A stretch of DNA of 64,000 bases, from the NCBI RefSeq assembly GCF_014901205.1, contig NZ_JACNMU010000006.1, forward strand, positions 124,001 through 188,000. The letters run 5' to 3'. The notes beneath the pieces were generated by a model. That model searched no databases. It saw only the letters and a list, made by a program, of their open reading frames with translations, and was not told where the DNA came from. How positions within the stretch are numbered: the stretch's first letter is position 1; each line of letters begins with the position of its first letter. Shown here piece by piece: positions 46,749-55,876 of the stretch. The DNA comes from Meridianimarinicoccus sp. MJW13. Lineage in GTDB: Bacteria > Pseudomonadota > Alphaproteobacteria > Rhodobacterales > Rhodobacteraceae. The position numbers were made by a program, and so were the translations under genes.

Positions 46749-47768
46749 ATGCGCCCGGCCCTGCTTCTTGCCGTCGCCACCCTGCCGCTGGCTGGCTGTC
46801 TGTTCGACGACACTCCCGAGACCCTGAAGATCAGCGGCAAGACCATGGGCACGACCTATAACATCACGGTCGTGGATGCGCCGGACGGCACCACAAAGGA
46901 TGATCTGGTCGATCGCGTCGAGACGGTTCTGGCCGATGTGAACGGCAAGATGTCGAACTGGGATCCCAACTCGGAAGTCAGCCTGTTCAACGCGGCGCTG
47001 TCGACCGAAGCGGTCACGGTCTCGGCCCCCTTCGCGCAGGTGCTGAGTGCGGCCAACGACATTCATCAGCTCAGCGGTGGCAAATTTGACGTCACCCTCG
47101 CGCCGCTGATCGACCTGTGGGGGTTCGGTGCCAAGAAACCCGGCGATCCGATCCCTTCGGACGCCGAGATCGCCCAGGCCCTGCAATCGGTCGGCCAGTC
47201 CACCTTGCTGGAGCTTGACGGCACCACCCTGCGCAAGTTGCAGCCCGAGGTGTCGGTCAACCTGTCCGCCATCGCCAAGGGATACGGGGTCGATCAGATC
47301 GCGGCCGCCCTGCGCGCCGAGGGCATCGACCGCTATCTTGTCGAAATCGGCGGCGACCTGGCCACCGGCGGGTTGAATGCCGAGGACTCGCCCTGGTCGA
47401 TCGGCATCGAGCGTCCCGACACCGCCAGCCGCACCGTGGAAGAGATCGTGCTGATCTCGGACAAGGGGCTGGCCACCTCGGGCGACTATCGCAACTACTT
47501 CGAACAGGATGGCGTGCGCTATTCGCACATCATTGATCCGACCACCGGCAAGCCGGTCATTCATCAGACCGCCTCGATCACCGTGATCGCCGACACGGCG
47601 ATGATGGCCGATGCCTGGGCCACCGCCCTTCTGGTGGTCGGCAGCGAGACCGCGTTCGACATTGCCGAGCAGGCCGGAGTCGCCGTCCTTGCCATCGACC
47701 GCAACAATGACCAGTTTGTAACCCGGACCAGCCCCGCCTTCGACGCCCTTGTTGGCACGAAGGACTGA
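46749..47768 (+). CDS. apbE: FAD:protein FMN transferase ApbE (lipoprotein)
   Basis: Transfers FMN from FAD to threonines of NqrB and NqrC on the periplasmic side. It is 339 residues; signal peptide with lipobox LAGC (membrane anchored), then KTMGTTYNITV, VNGKMSNWDPNSEVSLFN, VNLSAIAKGYGVDQI, VEIGGDL and SHIIDPTTGKP, all ApbE marks. The ATG 46749 has CGGAG 8 nt upstream; ATG 46734 and GTG 46710 are alternatives. It diverges from nqrA rather than following nqrF. Confidence 0.94.
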   Translation: MRPALLLAVATLPLAGCLFDDTPETLKISGKTMGTTYNITVVDAPDGTTKDDLVDRVETVLADVNGKMSNWDPNSEVSLFNAALSTEAVTVSAPFAQVLSAANDIHQLSGGKFDVTLAPLIDLWGFGAKKPGDPIPSDAEIAQALQSVGQSTLLELDGTTLRKLQPEVSVNLSAIAKGYGVDQIAAALRAEGIDRYLVEIGGDLATGGLNAEDSPWSIGIERPDTASRTVEEIVLISDKGLATSGDYRNYFEQDGVRYSHIIDPTTGKPVIHQTASITVIADTAMMADAWATALLVVGSETAFDIAEQAGVAVLAIDRNNDQFVTRTSPAFDALVGTKD

Positions 47769-47789
47769 CCCAAACCGGAGACACGCCCC

Positions 47790-48053
47790 ATGGCCACTTT
47801 CGCATTCGCCTTCCTGCTGCTGCTTGCCGTCGTGGTTGCCATGTCGCTGGGGGTCATGCTGATGGGCAAGACCATCAAGGGCAGTTGCGGCGGGCTGAAC
47901 GCCATCGCCGGCACCGACAAATGCGTCGTCTGTTCGCAGCCCATCGACCCCGACAGCCCGATCCGCGACAAGCTGGAATGCAAGCGCACCTGCAAGAAGG
48001 CCGAGGCCATGCGCGCCGAGATCGAGGCCGGGATCGACGACCCCAAGGCCTGA
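47790..48053 (+). CDS. nqrM: NqrM, Na+-NQR maturation protein
   Basis: An 87-residue protein with an N-terminal span (about 4-24) and the NqrM cysteine set: C33 in GSCGGL and C45-x2-C48 in KCVVC. NqrM is needed to install the iron between NqrD and NqrE. It follows apbE by 21 nt, forming an apbE-nqrM unit; two extra cysteines (C64, C68) lie in the helical tail. Confidence 0.93.
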   Translation: MATFAFAFLLLLAVVVAMSLGVMLMGKTIKGSCGGLNAIAGTDKCVVCSQPIDPDSPIRDKLECKRTCKKAEAMRAEIEAGIDDPKA

Positions 48054-48079
48054 AACCGGGTCAGGCACCGGATCGGACG

Positions 48080-48277
48080 TTAGGGGCCGACACCACGCAT
48101 CGGAAGAAAGGCCAGCGCCGAAAACGCCAGCAGCGCAGGCAATGCGAACAGCCAAGCCCGAAGAACCCAGCCGTCTGCCTGCAGCTTCCAGTTCGAACGG
48201 AAGGCCTGGCCCGACAGGGCCATGACCACCACCAGACCCACCGCCAGCATCGGGGACAGGGTCAGATCCTGAAACAT
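48080..48277 (-). CDS. Small two-span membrane protein of unknown function
   Basis: A 65-residue hydrophobic protein with two predicted spans (about 8-23 and 41-58). No family is recognised. It begins 10 nt after the CBS-domain gene stop on the same strand, so it is probably translated with it. Because it is short, confidence is moderate. Confidence 0.6.
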   Translation of the reverse strand: MFQDLTLSPMLAVGLVVVMALSGQAFRSNWKLQADGWVLRAWLFALPALLAFSALAFLPMRGVGP

Positions 48278-48287
48278 GGCGCGGGCC

Positions 48288-48821
48288 TCAGCCCACGATC
48301 ATCTGCTTCAGGCGCAGGGCTTCGTACTCCAGCTCGCTCAGGCGCTTGCGCACCACGTCGCGGATCGAGATCAGCCCGACCATCTTGCCGTCGCCATCGA
48401 CCACCGGCATGTGCCGGAAGTTGCCGTCTGTCATGGTGCGCAGCACCGACAGCAGCACTTCGTCGGGCTTGCAGGTGATCGGATCGGCAGTCATCACGTC
48501 CTTGACGGTCCCGCCCAGCCAGTCGGTGCTGTCCATGTCGAGCGTGGCGATGATATCGCGCTCCGACAGGATGCCGCGCAGGTCGTTGCTTTCGCCGACC
48601 ACGGCCACGGCACCGATTCGATTGTCCTTCAGCACGCCCAGGGCCTTGGCCACGGTATCGCCCGGCGACACGGCAAAGACGTCACCGCCCTTTTCGGCCA
48701 GGATATCCGCCACGGTGGCGTGATTGTCCGGCCGTCCCAGGTTCGATGCCTGGTTCTGGGTATAGGTCCGCACGCGTTTCATGTCGCTGGCGCGCGGCCC
48801 CTGATAGGATGTTGGGCTCAT
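48288..48821 (-). CDS. Two-CBS-domain protein
   Basis: A 177-residue protein with a CBS pair: about 38-100 (VFAVSPGDTVAKALGVLKDNRIGAVAVV, then ILSERDI) and about 105-165 (VKDVMTADPITCKPDEVLLSVLRTM, RHMPVVDGDGKMVGLISIRDVV). CBS pairs bind adenine nucleotides; the target is unknown, and no enzyme domain is fused. GGAGGAA precedes the ATG at 48821. A small membrane protein gene follows. Confidence 0.9.
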   Translation of the reverse strand: MSPTSYQGPRASDMKRVRTYTQNQASNLGRPDNHATVADILAEKGGDVFAVSPGDTVAKALGVLKDNRIGAVAVVGESNDLRGILSERDIIATLDMDSTDWLGGTVKDVMTADPITCKPDEVLLSVLRTMTDGNFRHMPVVDGDGKMVGLISIRDVVRKRLSELEYEALRLKQMIVG

Positions 48822-48933
48822 ATGGAAATTCCTCCGGTCCTCCGAGGGGCGGCCGTCGGGCGCCCCATCACCTGCCCCGATGGTAGGCACAGCGCCCGGT
48901 GGCTCGCAAGTCTTGTTGCGCCGTGGGATCGTG

Positions 48934-50052
48934 TCACACCATCGTGGTTGAATATGTCGCTGCCAACTGCAGGATTTCGGGGCGGATCGGTCCGTTTCGC
49001 GGCGCATCGACAAGGGTGGTCCGCCAATGCGGCGCAACCTTGCGGCTGGCGCGCAGGCCGGTCCAGCGCAGGGCCGACAGGATGCGCTCGGCTGCGTCAG
49101 GCAAGCGGTCCGGCATCTGGTGCCCCATCAACCGTCCCCAGACCCGCGTCCACAGCCGCCCCACCGACCAAGGATTGTAGCCGCCGCCGCCCAGAACCAT
49201 CAGGCGCGGGCTGAGCGGACGCAACCCGTCAAGAATTGCCAGATGGGCGTTGTTGGACAGGGCCAGCCGCGACATCGGATCTTCCAGCAGCGCATCGGCG
49301 CCGCATTGCAACACGATGGCATCGGGCCGGAAGTCCGCCACCCGGCGCAGGATCACTGCATCGCGCAGGAAAGCGCATTCGCTGTCGTTGAACCCCGCCG
49401 GCACCGGCAGGTTCACCACATTGCCCAGCCCGCGGTCGAACACACCACCGGTGCGCGGCCAGCGCCCGGCCTCGTGCACCGAGACCACCAGAACCGAAGG
49501 ATCGGCGCGAAACCCGTGTTCGACCCCATCGCAGTGATGCGCGTCGATGTCCACATAGGCCACCCGCGCCGCGCCTTGCCGCTTGAGCGCGAGAATCGCC
49601 AGAACCGGATCGTTGAGAAAGCAGAACCCGTTGGCGCGATCCGGAAACCCGTGATGGGTGCCGCCGCCGGGACAATGCACCACCCCGCCCTGCGCCAGCA
49701 AAGCGGCGGCCAGCATCACGCCCCCGGCCGAGGTGGCGGGACGGCGGAACATCTCGGGATAGATGGGGTTGGCGGTGGTGCCCAGATGGTGCCGGGCGCG
49801 ATCGGCCCCGGACACCTGCTGGGTGGCTTCGGCCCTTTGCAGCGCCGCGATATACTCTGGCGTGTGCCACCAGGTCAGCACTTCGGGCTTGGCGCGGGGG
49901 CTGGTCCGGTACTGGCCTGTGGGCAGCCAGCCCAGGGCGCGGCACAAATCCATCACTTGCGGCACGCGCGGCACCGCCAGCGGATGCCAACGCCCGTAAG
50001 AGGAGCCGCGATAGACCTCGGACCCGATGAAAACCGGCGGGTCAGTCGGCAA
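48934..50052 (-). CDS. Histone-deacetylase-fold (AcuC/HDAC-like) hydrolase
   Basis: A 372-residue zinc-dependent deacetylase-fold enzyme. GGGTHHGFPDRANGFCFLND carries the catalytic His pair; zinc ligands are in DIDAHHCDG and QCGADALLEDP; the Tyr is in GGGGYNPWSVGRLW. Bacterial members act on acetoin pathway proteins, acetylpolyamines or lysine residues; the substrate is not known here. The TTG start (50052) overlaps the GPx stop by 11 nt; no ATG gives a complete fold. Confidence 0.88.
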   Translation of the reverse strand: MPTDPPVFIGSEVYRGSSYGRWHPLAVPRVPQVMDLCRALGWLPTGQYRTSPRAKPEVLTWWHTPEYIAALQRAEATQQVSGADRARHHLGTTANPIYPEMFRRPATSAGGVMLAAALLAQGGVVHCPGGGTHHGFPDRANGFCFLNDPVLAILALKRQGAARVAYVDIDAHHCDGVEHGFRADPSVLVVSVHEAGRWPRTGGVFDRGLGNVVNLPVPAGFNDSECAFLRDAVILRRVADFRPDAIVLQCGADALLEDPMSRLALSNNAHLAILDGLRPLSPRLMVLGGGGYNPWSVGRLWTRVWGRLMGHQMPDRLPDAAERILSALRWTGLRASRKVAPHWRTTLVDAPRNGPIRPEILQLAATYSTTMV

Positions 50053-50560
50053 TCATGGCCTCGATCCGCCCGGTGATGGCCTGCGACTGCGGCGTGATGC
50101 GCGATCCGAATGTGGCCGCGACCGAACCGTCCGGGGCCAGCAGGATCTTGTTGAAATTCCAGTTGGGTGCAAAGCCCGCCGTCTCGGCCACCCATTTGTA
50201 GAACGGATGCGCAGCTTGGCCCCGCACATGGGTGATGTCGGTCATGGGCAGATCCAGATCATAGTTGATCTCGCAGAACTCCTTGACCTCTTCGGCGCCG
50301 TCCAGTTCCTGCCGGAAATCGTCCGACGGCACCGCCAGAACCACAAGCCCGGCCTCGCGGTACTGATCGTACAGCGCCTGCAGCCCGGAATACTGTGGCG
50401 TGAATCCACACAAGGACGCGGTATTGACCACCAGAACCGGTTGCCCGGCCCAGTCGTCCAGATCCAGCGTGCCGCCTTCGATGGCATTGAATTCGAAGGC
50501 ACTTGCCGCGGTGACCAGCCCAAGGCTGGCGCAGAAGGTCAGTGCAATGCGCGATATCAT
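50042..50560 (-). CDS. Periplasmic glutathione peroxidase-like protein
   Basis: A 172-residue thioredoxin-fold peroxidase with a Sec signal peptide (cleavage near ASA, residue 21). The peroxidatic Cys is C51 in NTASLCGFT; the downstream aromatic site is in NWNFNKILL. The usual Gln of the catalytic tetrad is not obvious in VPSDDFRQE. GAGGAGA precedes the ATG at 50560. It overlaps the deacetylase-fold gene and diverges from the Nudix gene. Confidence 0.88.
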   Translation of the reverse strand: MISRIALTFCASLGLVTAASAFEFNAIEGGTLDLDDWAGQPVLVVNTASLCGFTPQYSGLQALYDQYREAGLVVLAVPSDDFRQELDGAEEVKEFCEINYDLDLPMTDITHVRGQAAHPFYKWVAETAGFAPNWNFNKILLAPDGSVAATFGSRITPQSQAITGRIEAMIAD

Positions 50561-50706
50561 GCCGATGTCTCCTCTTTCCCCAGACCTATTTCGGCTTCCC
50601 CGGCAATCAAGTGCGATGCGGGTTGCCGCAAAGGCATGGACAGGGACGGCCCGACGCCCCATATTCCGAAGACTCTGAAACACCCTGAAAGGCCTGTCCA
50701 CCCGCC

Positions 50707-51183
50707 ATGTCCATCCAGAAGTTCCCCCAGGTTCCCTTGACGCTGGGCGCCGTGCGCAAGGGGGATGTCCGATCCCAGTTCGGCGCGCTGTGCTATCGCA
50801 TGGATGGCAGCAAGCCCGAGGTTCTTCTGGTGACCAGCCGTGGCACCGGACGCTGGATCGTGCCGAAAGGATGGCCGATGCCGGGGCAGACCCCGGCCGG
50901 CACCGCCGCAGTCGAAGCCTATGAAGAAGCCGGGGTCGAGGGCGATGCCCACCCCCAGTGCCTGGGAATCTACTCCTATACCAAGGTGATGGATGACACC
51001 GACGACCTGCCTTGCGTGGTGTCGCTGTTTGCCATCAAGGTCAAACGCCTGCTGCAGAAATATCCCGAAAGCGATCAGCGAAAGCGCAAGTGGTTCTCGC
51101 CCAAACGCGCCGCCGCCCTGGTCGACGAGGACGAGTTGCGCCAGATCATTCGCAGGTTTGACCCGAAGGTTCTGACTCGCTAA
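50707..51183 (+). CDS. Nudix hydrolase (DIPP-like)
   Basis: A 158-residue Nudix protein. The Nudix helix occupies about 55-77 (KGWPMPGQTPAGTAAVEAYE then EAGV); the usual Arg of the RE pair is Val, while the EExG end is kept, so activity is likely but metal binding may be altered. The FDPKVLTR end and KGWPM start resemble the diphosphoinositol/diadenosine polyphosphate group. The substrate is unknown. Confidence 0.87.
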   Translation: MSIQKFPQVPLTLGAVRKGDVRSQFGALCYRMDGSKPEVLLVTSRGTGRWIVPKGWPMPGQTPAGTAAVEAYEEAGVEGDAHPQCLGIYSYTKVMDDTDDLPCVVSLFAIKVKRLLQKYPESDQRKRKWFSPKRAAALVDEDELRQIIRRFDPKVLTR

Positions 51184-51235
51184 TCTGGGACGCTTGTAGA
51201 CAGTCAGACGTTGCCGGTCCGGAGGGAGGCCCCTC

Positions 51236-51706
51236 ATGATTTCCTATGCGTTGAAATGCTCGTGCGGGCACCGGTTTGACAGCTGGTTCCAGTCCGGGGC
51301 GGCCTTCGACAGGCTGAAGGGTGCCGGCATGGTCACCTGCCCGTCTTGCGGCGGCAGCGATGTGGGCAAGGAACTGATGGCGCCGCGCGTGCGCCCCGCC
51401 CGCCACAAGGCCGTGACACCCGACGCGGGCGCGCCCGTGGTTCCCGAGGCCCCCACCGCACCGGCCCTGTCGGCGCCCGCCAACAGCGAAGTGGCCGAGG
51501 CCATCGACAAGCTGCGCCGTGCGGTCGAGGCCAATACCGAGGACGTCGGCAAGAAATTCGCCACCGAGGCCCGGCGGATCCACGAAGGCACCTCGCCGGA
51601 GCGCGCCATTCGTGGCCAGGCCACGGCCAAGGATGCCAAATCGCTGATCGATGACGGCATCCCGGTTCTGCCCTTGCCCTTCTCGGATCCCAAAAAGACC
51701 AATTGA
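51236..51706 (+). CDS. DUF1178 zinc-ribbon protein
   Basis: A 156-residue protein beginning MISYALKCSCGHRFDSWFQ with a CxC and later CPSCGG pair that can bind zinc, followed by a low-complexity Ala/Pro middle and a helical C-terminus with FATEARRIHEGTSPERAIRG. DUF1178 is widespread in alphaproteobacteria with no known role. GGAGGGAGG precedes the ATG. It lies between the Nudix gene and lysC. Confidence 0.9.
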   Translation: MISYALKCSCGHRFDSWFQSGAAFDRLKGAGMVTCPSCGGSDVGKELMAPRVRPARHKAVTPDAGAPVVPEAPTAPALSAPANSEVAEAIDKLRRAVEANTEDVGKKFATEARRIHEGTSPERAIRGQATAKDAKSLIDDGIPVLPLPFSDPKKTN

Positions 51707-51742
51707 CCCCGCCAATTGCGACCAACCGCGCCCGGCCTGCCC

Positions 51743-51771
51743 TTGCGGCGGCGGACAGGCTTGCTTAAGAG
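51743..51771 (+). promoter_or_regulatory. Predicted lysC promoter
   Basis: TTGCGG (51743-51748), 17-nt spacer, TAAGAG (51766-51771), 36 nt ahead of the lysC ATG. A pattern match only. Confidence 0.4.
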
Positions 51772-51807
51772 ACGGCGGACCATGGACCCGAGGCAGAAGG
51801 GGACACA

Positions 51808-53049
51808 ATGCCGATCCTCGTAATGAAATTCGGCGGCACGTCGGTTGCGGACCTGGACCGCATTCGCAACGCCGCTGAAAAGGTCCGCGCCGAAGTCGAG
51901 CGCGGCTATGACGTCATCGTGATCGTTTCCGCGATGTCGGGAAAGACCAACGAGCTTGTCGGCTATGTGGAAGGCACCTCGCCGCTGTTCGACGCCCGCG
52001 AATACGACGCGGTGGTCAGTTCGGGCGAGAATGTGACCGCCGGGTTGATGTCCCTGACCCTGCAGGAAATGGGCATCCCGGCCCGCAGCTGGCAGGGCTG
52101 GCAGGTGCCGGTAAAGACCACCTCGGCCCATTCCGCCGCGCGGATCGAGGATATCCCGCGCGATCACATCGACCAGAAGTTTGCCGAAGGCATGCGCGTG
52201 GCCGTGGTTGCGGGCTTTCAGGGCATCAGCGACGAAGGCCGGATCACCACGCTCGGCCGGGGCGGCTCGGACACCACGGCGGTGGCCTTTGCCGCGGCCT
52301 TTGCCGCCGAGCGCTGCGATATCTATACCGATGTGAACGGCGTCTATACCACTGACCCGCGCATCACCAGCAAAGCGCGCAAGCTGGACAAGATCGCGCT
52401 TGAGGAAATGCTGGAACTGGCGTCACTGGGGGCCAAGGTCCTGCAAACCCGCTCGGTCGAACTGGCCATGCGCTACAAGGTGCGCCTGCGGGTGCTGTCA
52501 TCTTTCGAACAGAACACGGAAACGTCCGGCACGCTGGTGTGCGACGAGGAGGAAATCATGGAAAGCAAAGTCGTCTCGGGTGTCGCCCATTCGCGTGACG
52601 AAGCCAAGATGACCCTGGTCTCGGTCGCTGACCGTCCGGGCATCGCCGCCGCCATTTTCGGCCCGCTGTCGGAATCCGGCGTCAACGTGGACATGATCGT
52701 GCAGAACATCAGCGACGATGGCCGCACCGACATGACGTTCTCTTGCCCCGTGGATCAGGTCCTGCGCGCCGAACGCGCCATGACCGAAGCCAAGGAACGC
52801 GGCGAGATCAACTTTCACGAGCTGATCGCCGATACCGAGGTGTGCAAGGTCTCGGTTGTGGGCATCGGCATGCGTAGCCATGCGGGCGTCGCCGCCCAGA
52901 TGTTCAAGGCGTTGCGCGATGAAAATATCAACATCAAGGTGATCACCACCTCTGAAATCAAGATTTCCGTGCTGATTGACCGGAAATATATGGAACTTGC
53001 GGTGCAGGCTCTCCATGATGCCTTCGACTTGCAGGGCAACGACTCCTGA
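51808..53049 (+). CDS. lysC: Aspartate kinase
   Basis: Phosphorylates aspartate at the head of lysine/threonine/methionine synthesis. It is 413 residues, with KFGGTSV at 7-13, the FQGISDEGRITTLGRGGSDTTA loop, and two ACT domains in the C-terminal third (about 265-400) that mediate feedback inhibition. The length matches the single-function aspartokinases. It is followed after 9 nt by ptsP. Confidence 0.97.
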   Translation: MPILVMKFGGTSVADLDRIRNAAEKVRAEVERGYDVIVIVSAMSGKTNELVGYVEGTSPLFDAREYDAVVSSGENVTAGLMSLTLQEMGIPARSWQGWQVPVKTTSAHSAARIEDIPRDHIDQKFAEGMRVAVVAGFQGISDEGRITTLGRGGSDTTAVAFAAAFAAERCDIYTDVNGVYTTDPRITSKARKLDKIALEEMLELASLGAKVLQTRSVELAMRYKVRLRVLSSFEQNTETSGTLVCDEEEIMESKVVSGVAHSRDEAKMTLVSVADRPGIAAAIFGPLSESGVNVDMIVQNISDDGRTDMTFSCPVDQVLRAERAMTEAKERGEINFHELIADTEVCKVSVVGIGMRSHAGVAAQMFKALRDENINIKVITTSEIKISVLIDRKYMELAVQALHDAFDLQGNDS

Positions 53050-53058
53050 TCGGAGACC

Positions 53059-55299
53059 ATGGTTCAGACATCAGAATCCGAAAGCCGGAAACTGCTGGGA
53101 AGGCTACGCGAGACGCTGGCCTCCCACGGTGGAGAACAGGAACGTCTGAACCGGGTCACGCATCTGATCGCGGATTCGATGCGGACCGAAGTATGCTCGG
53201 TCTACCTGTTCCGCGACAATGACACGCTGGAACTGTGCGCCACCGAAGGTCTGAAGGCCGACGCGGTGCACAAGACACGGATGCGGCTGGGCGAAGGTCT
53301 GGTGGGCAAGGTCGCGGCCACGTCCAACCCGATCAACACCGCCAATGCGCCACAAGCGCCGGGGTTCCGCTTCATGCCGGAAACCGGGGAAGAGGTCTAC
53401 AGCTCGTTCCTGGGCGTGCCGATCCAGCGGCTGGGCCAGCGCGTTGGCGTGCTGGTGGTGCAGTCGAAAGAAGCCCGCAGTTTCTCCGACGACGAGGTCT
53501 ACGCGCTGGAAGTCGTGGCCATGGTTCTGGCCGAGATGACCGAACTGGGCGCGATCCTTGGCGACAGCGACAGCCTGACACCGCTGCACAAGCGCGCCCA
53601 GGTCTTTCGCGGCGTGGTCGGTCAAGAGGGCAGCGCCGAAGGCCATGTCTTCCTGCACGATCCCCGCGTCGTGGTCACCAATCCCATCGGGGACGATCCC
53701 GAGGTCGAGGCCAAGCGGTTGCGCGATGCCATCGAAACCCTGCGCGTGTCGGTCGACGACATGCTGGCCACCGCCAAGACCGGCGGCGGGGAGCATCTGG
53801 AAGTTCTGGAAGCCTACCGGATGTTTGCCAATTCCAAGGGCTGGCTGCGCCGCATGGACGAGGACATCGCGCGCGGCCTGTCCGCCGAGGCTGCCGTGGA
53901 AAAGGAACAATCCACTGCGCAGGCCCGGATGCGCTCGGTCCCCGATGCCTATCTGCGCGAACGGCTGCATGATCTGGACGACCTGTCCAACCGCCTTCTG
54001 CGCATCCTGACCGGCCAGGGCCGCGACACGGGTGCCGCGCGCCCCGAAGATGCCATTCTGGTGGCCCGCAACATCGGCCCCGGCGAACTGCTGGAATACG
54101 GCCGCACCCTGAAGGGCATCGTGCTGGAAGAAGGCTCGGTCGGCAGCCATGCCGCCGTGATCGCCCGCGCCTGGGCGGTGCCGCTGGTCATCAATGCCGA
54201 CCGCATCACCACCGAGGCCCTGAACGGCGATCAGATCCTCGTGGACGGCGATCAGGGGGTGGTGCACCTGCGCCCTGACGATTCTGTGAAAACCGCCTTT
54301 CGCGACAAGCTGGCGATGCAGGCCAAGGCGCAAGAGCGCTATTCCTCGATCCGCGACTGCAAGGCCGAGACCAAATGCGGCGCGGTGGTGCGACTGGACA
54401 TGAACGCGGGCCTGATGGCCGATCTGCCCAGCCTTCGCGATTCCGGGGCCGAGGGCGTCGGCCTGTTCCGTACCGAGTTGCAGTTCCTGATCCGCTCGAA
54501 GGTGCCGCGTCGGGGCGATCTTGCCGCCCTGTATTCGCGCGTGATGGATGCCGCCGACGGCCGGCGCGTGGCCTTCCGGACCCTCGACATCGGGTCCGAC
54601 AAGGTGCTGCCCTACATGAAGCCCACCGAAGAGCCGAACCCCGCCCTGGGCTGGCGAGCGATCCGGGTGGGGCTGGACAAGAAGGGCGTCATGCGGATGC
54701 AGCTTCAGGCGCTGATCCGCGCCGCGAAAGGCCGCCCGCTGACGGTGATGTTTCCCTTCATCGCCCAGTTTTCGGAATTCCGCGAAGCCCGGCAGATCCT
54801 GCTGGACGAGATGGAAAAAGAGGACCGCCTGGGTCACACCCTGCCCGAGAAGCTGGAAATCGGCGCGATGCTGGAAACCCCCAGCCTTGCCTTCGCGCCG
54901 CGCCAGTTCTTCGCCATGGCCGATTTCATCTCGATCGGCGGCAACGATCTGAAACAGTTCTTCTTTGCAGCGGACCGCGAGAACGAACGGGTGCGCCGCC
55001 GCTATGACACGCTGAATGTCAGCTTCCTCAGCTTCATCGAGCAGATCGTGAACCGCTGCCGCGACACCGGCACGCCGGTGTCCTTCTGCGGCGAGGATGC
55101 GGGCCGCCCTGTCGAAGCGCTGTGCTTTGCCGCCATGGGCCTGCGGGCGCTGTCCATGCGGCCGGCCTCGGTCGGGCCGGTGAAGCACCTTCTGCTGCAA
55201 TCGGACCTGCACGAGGTCCGGCGGGTGATCGAAATGGCCCGCGCCCAGGGCGAGCAATCGGTGCGTCCGGCGGTGACCGAATACCTCAGCAAAACCTGA
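53059..55299 (+). CDS. ptsP: Enzyme I-Ntr (PtsP) of the nitrogen phosphotransferase system
   Basis: A 746-residue phosphotransfer protein. An N-terminal GAF domain (about 10-165) senses nitrogen signals such as glutamine; then the EI domains: phospho-His H364 in GSHAAVIARAWAVP, PEP-site GLFRTELQFL, GGNDLKQFFFAADREN, and the catalytic Cys C677 in SFCGEDAGRPVEAL. It passes phosphate to NPr and EIIA-Ntr, whose genes are not here. It is coupled to lysC by 9 nt. Confidence 0.95.
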   Translation: MVQTSESESRKLLGRLRETLASHGGEQERLNRVTHLIADSMRTEVCSVYLFRDNDTLELCATEGLKADAVHKTRMRLGEGLVGKVAATSNPINTANAPQAPGFRFMPETGEEVYSSFLGVPIQRLGQRVGVLVVQSKEARSFSDDEVYALEVVAMVLAEMTELGAILGDSDSLTPLHKRAQVFRGVVGQEGSAEGHVFLHDPRVVVTNPIGDDPEVEAKRLRDAIETLRVSVDDMLATAKTGGGEHLEVLEAYRMFANSKGWLRRMDEDIARGLSAEAAVEKEQSTAQARMRSVPDAYLRERLHDLDDLSNRLLRILTGQGRDTGAARPEDAILVARNIGPGELLEYGRTLKGIVLEEGSVGSHAAVIARAWAVPLVINADRITTEALNGDQILVDGDQGVVHLRPDDSVKTAFRDKLAMQAKAQERYSSIRDCKAETKCGAVVRLDMNAGLMADLPSLRDSGAEGVGLFRTELQFLIRSKVPRRGDLAALYSRVMDAADGRRVAFRTLDIGSDKVLPYMKPTEEPNPALGWRAIRVGLDKKGVMRMQLQALIRAAKGRPLTVMFPFIAQFSEFREARQILLDEMEKEDRLGHTLPEKLEIGAMLETPSLAFAPRQFFAMADFISIGGNDLKQFFFAADRENERVRRRYDTLNVSFLSFIEQIVNRCRDTGTPVSFCGEDAGRPVEALCFAAMGLRALSMRPASVGPVKHLLLQSDLHEVRRVIEMARAQGEQSVRPAVTEYLSKT

Positions 55300-55306
55300 C
55301 GCCGGT

Positions 55307-55813
55307 CTAGCCTGCTGGATAGATCGCTTCGGGCGCGCGTTCTACCTTGCCCGAAATGCCCTCCCAGGCACCGTCCAGCAAGGGCAGACCCAGCACCCGT
55401 TCGGGGTTGGTCGGCGGGGGCATCTCGACGCCCGCCAACCGTGCGAAGCCGAACCGGCGGTAATAGTCGTGGTCGCCGACCAGCAGCACCCGGCTCCAGC
55501 CCTGCGCGGCGGCGGCGGCATTGCCGTCGCGGATCAGAACGCCGCCCAACCCCTCGCCCTGTCGGGTCGGGTGCACGGCCACCGGGCCCAGAAGCACCGC
55601 GTAGTGGGTGCCGATACGGACCGGCCAGAAGCGAATTGCACCGGCCAGAATGCCGTCGCCATCGCGGGCCAGCAGCGACAGCCCTGGCACCGGCGGCACG
55701 CCATCGCGCAGCCGGTAGGACGACAGCGCCTCGCGCGCGGGCGCGAAGCACAGGTCATACAGGGCCTCGACCTCCCACCAGTCGCCCGGCGTTTCGCTGT
55801 TGAGTTGATACAC
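55307..55813 (-). CDS. GNAT-family N-acetyltransferase
   Basis: A 168-residue acetyltransferase. The acetyl-CoA loop is in GPVAVHPTRQGEGLGGVLI; the GDHDYYRRFGF motif near residue 120 is typical of the YhbS-like subgroup. The start is GTG at 55813. Substrate unknown. It converges with ptsP with only 7 nt between stops. The 63-nt gap upstream holds a CAGGCCA/TGGCCTG hairpin. Confidence 0.88.
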   Translation of the reverse strand: MYQLNSETPGDWWEVEALYDLCFAPAREALSSYRLRDGVPPVPGLSLLARDGDGILAGAIRFWPVRIGTHYAVLLGPVAVHPTRQGEGLGGVLIRDGNAAAAAQGWSRVLLVGDHDYYRRFGFARLAGVEMPPPTNPERVLGLPLLDGAWEGISGKVERAPEAIYPAG

Positions 55814-55876
55814 GGCACCCTGCCCCCGATTCAGGTGCAGGCCAGCAAATGGCCTGCCACCAAATGTGCGGGGTGA

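Noticed and set aside
53104-55257. A 717-codon open frame antisense to ptsP
   Set aside because: It is rich in His/Gln/Arg/Gly, as high-GC antisense frames are, has no family motifs, and lies fully opposite a well-supported gene.
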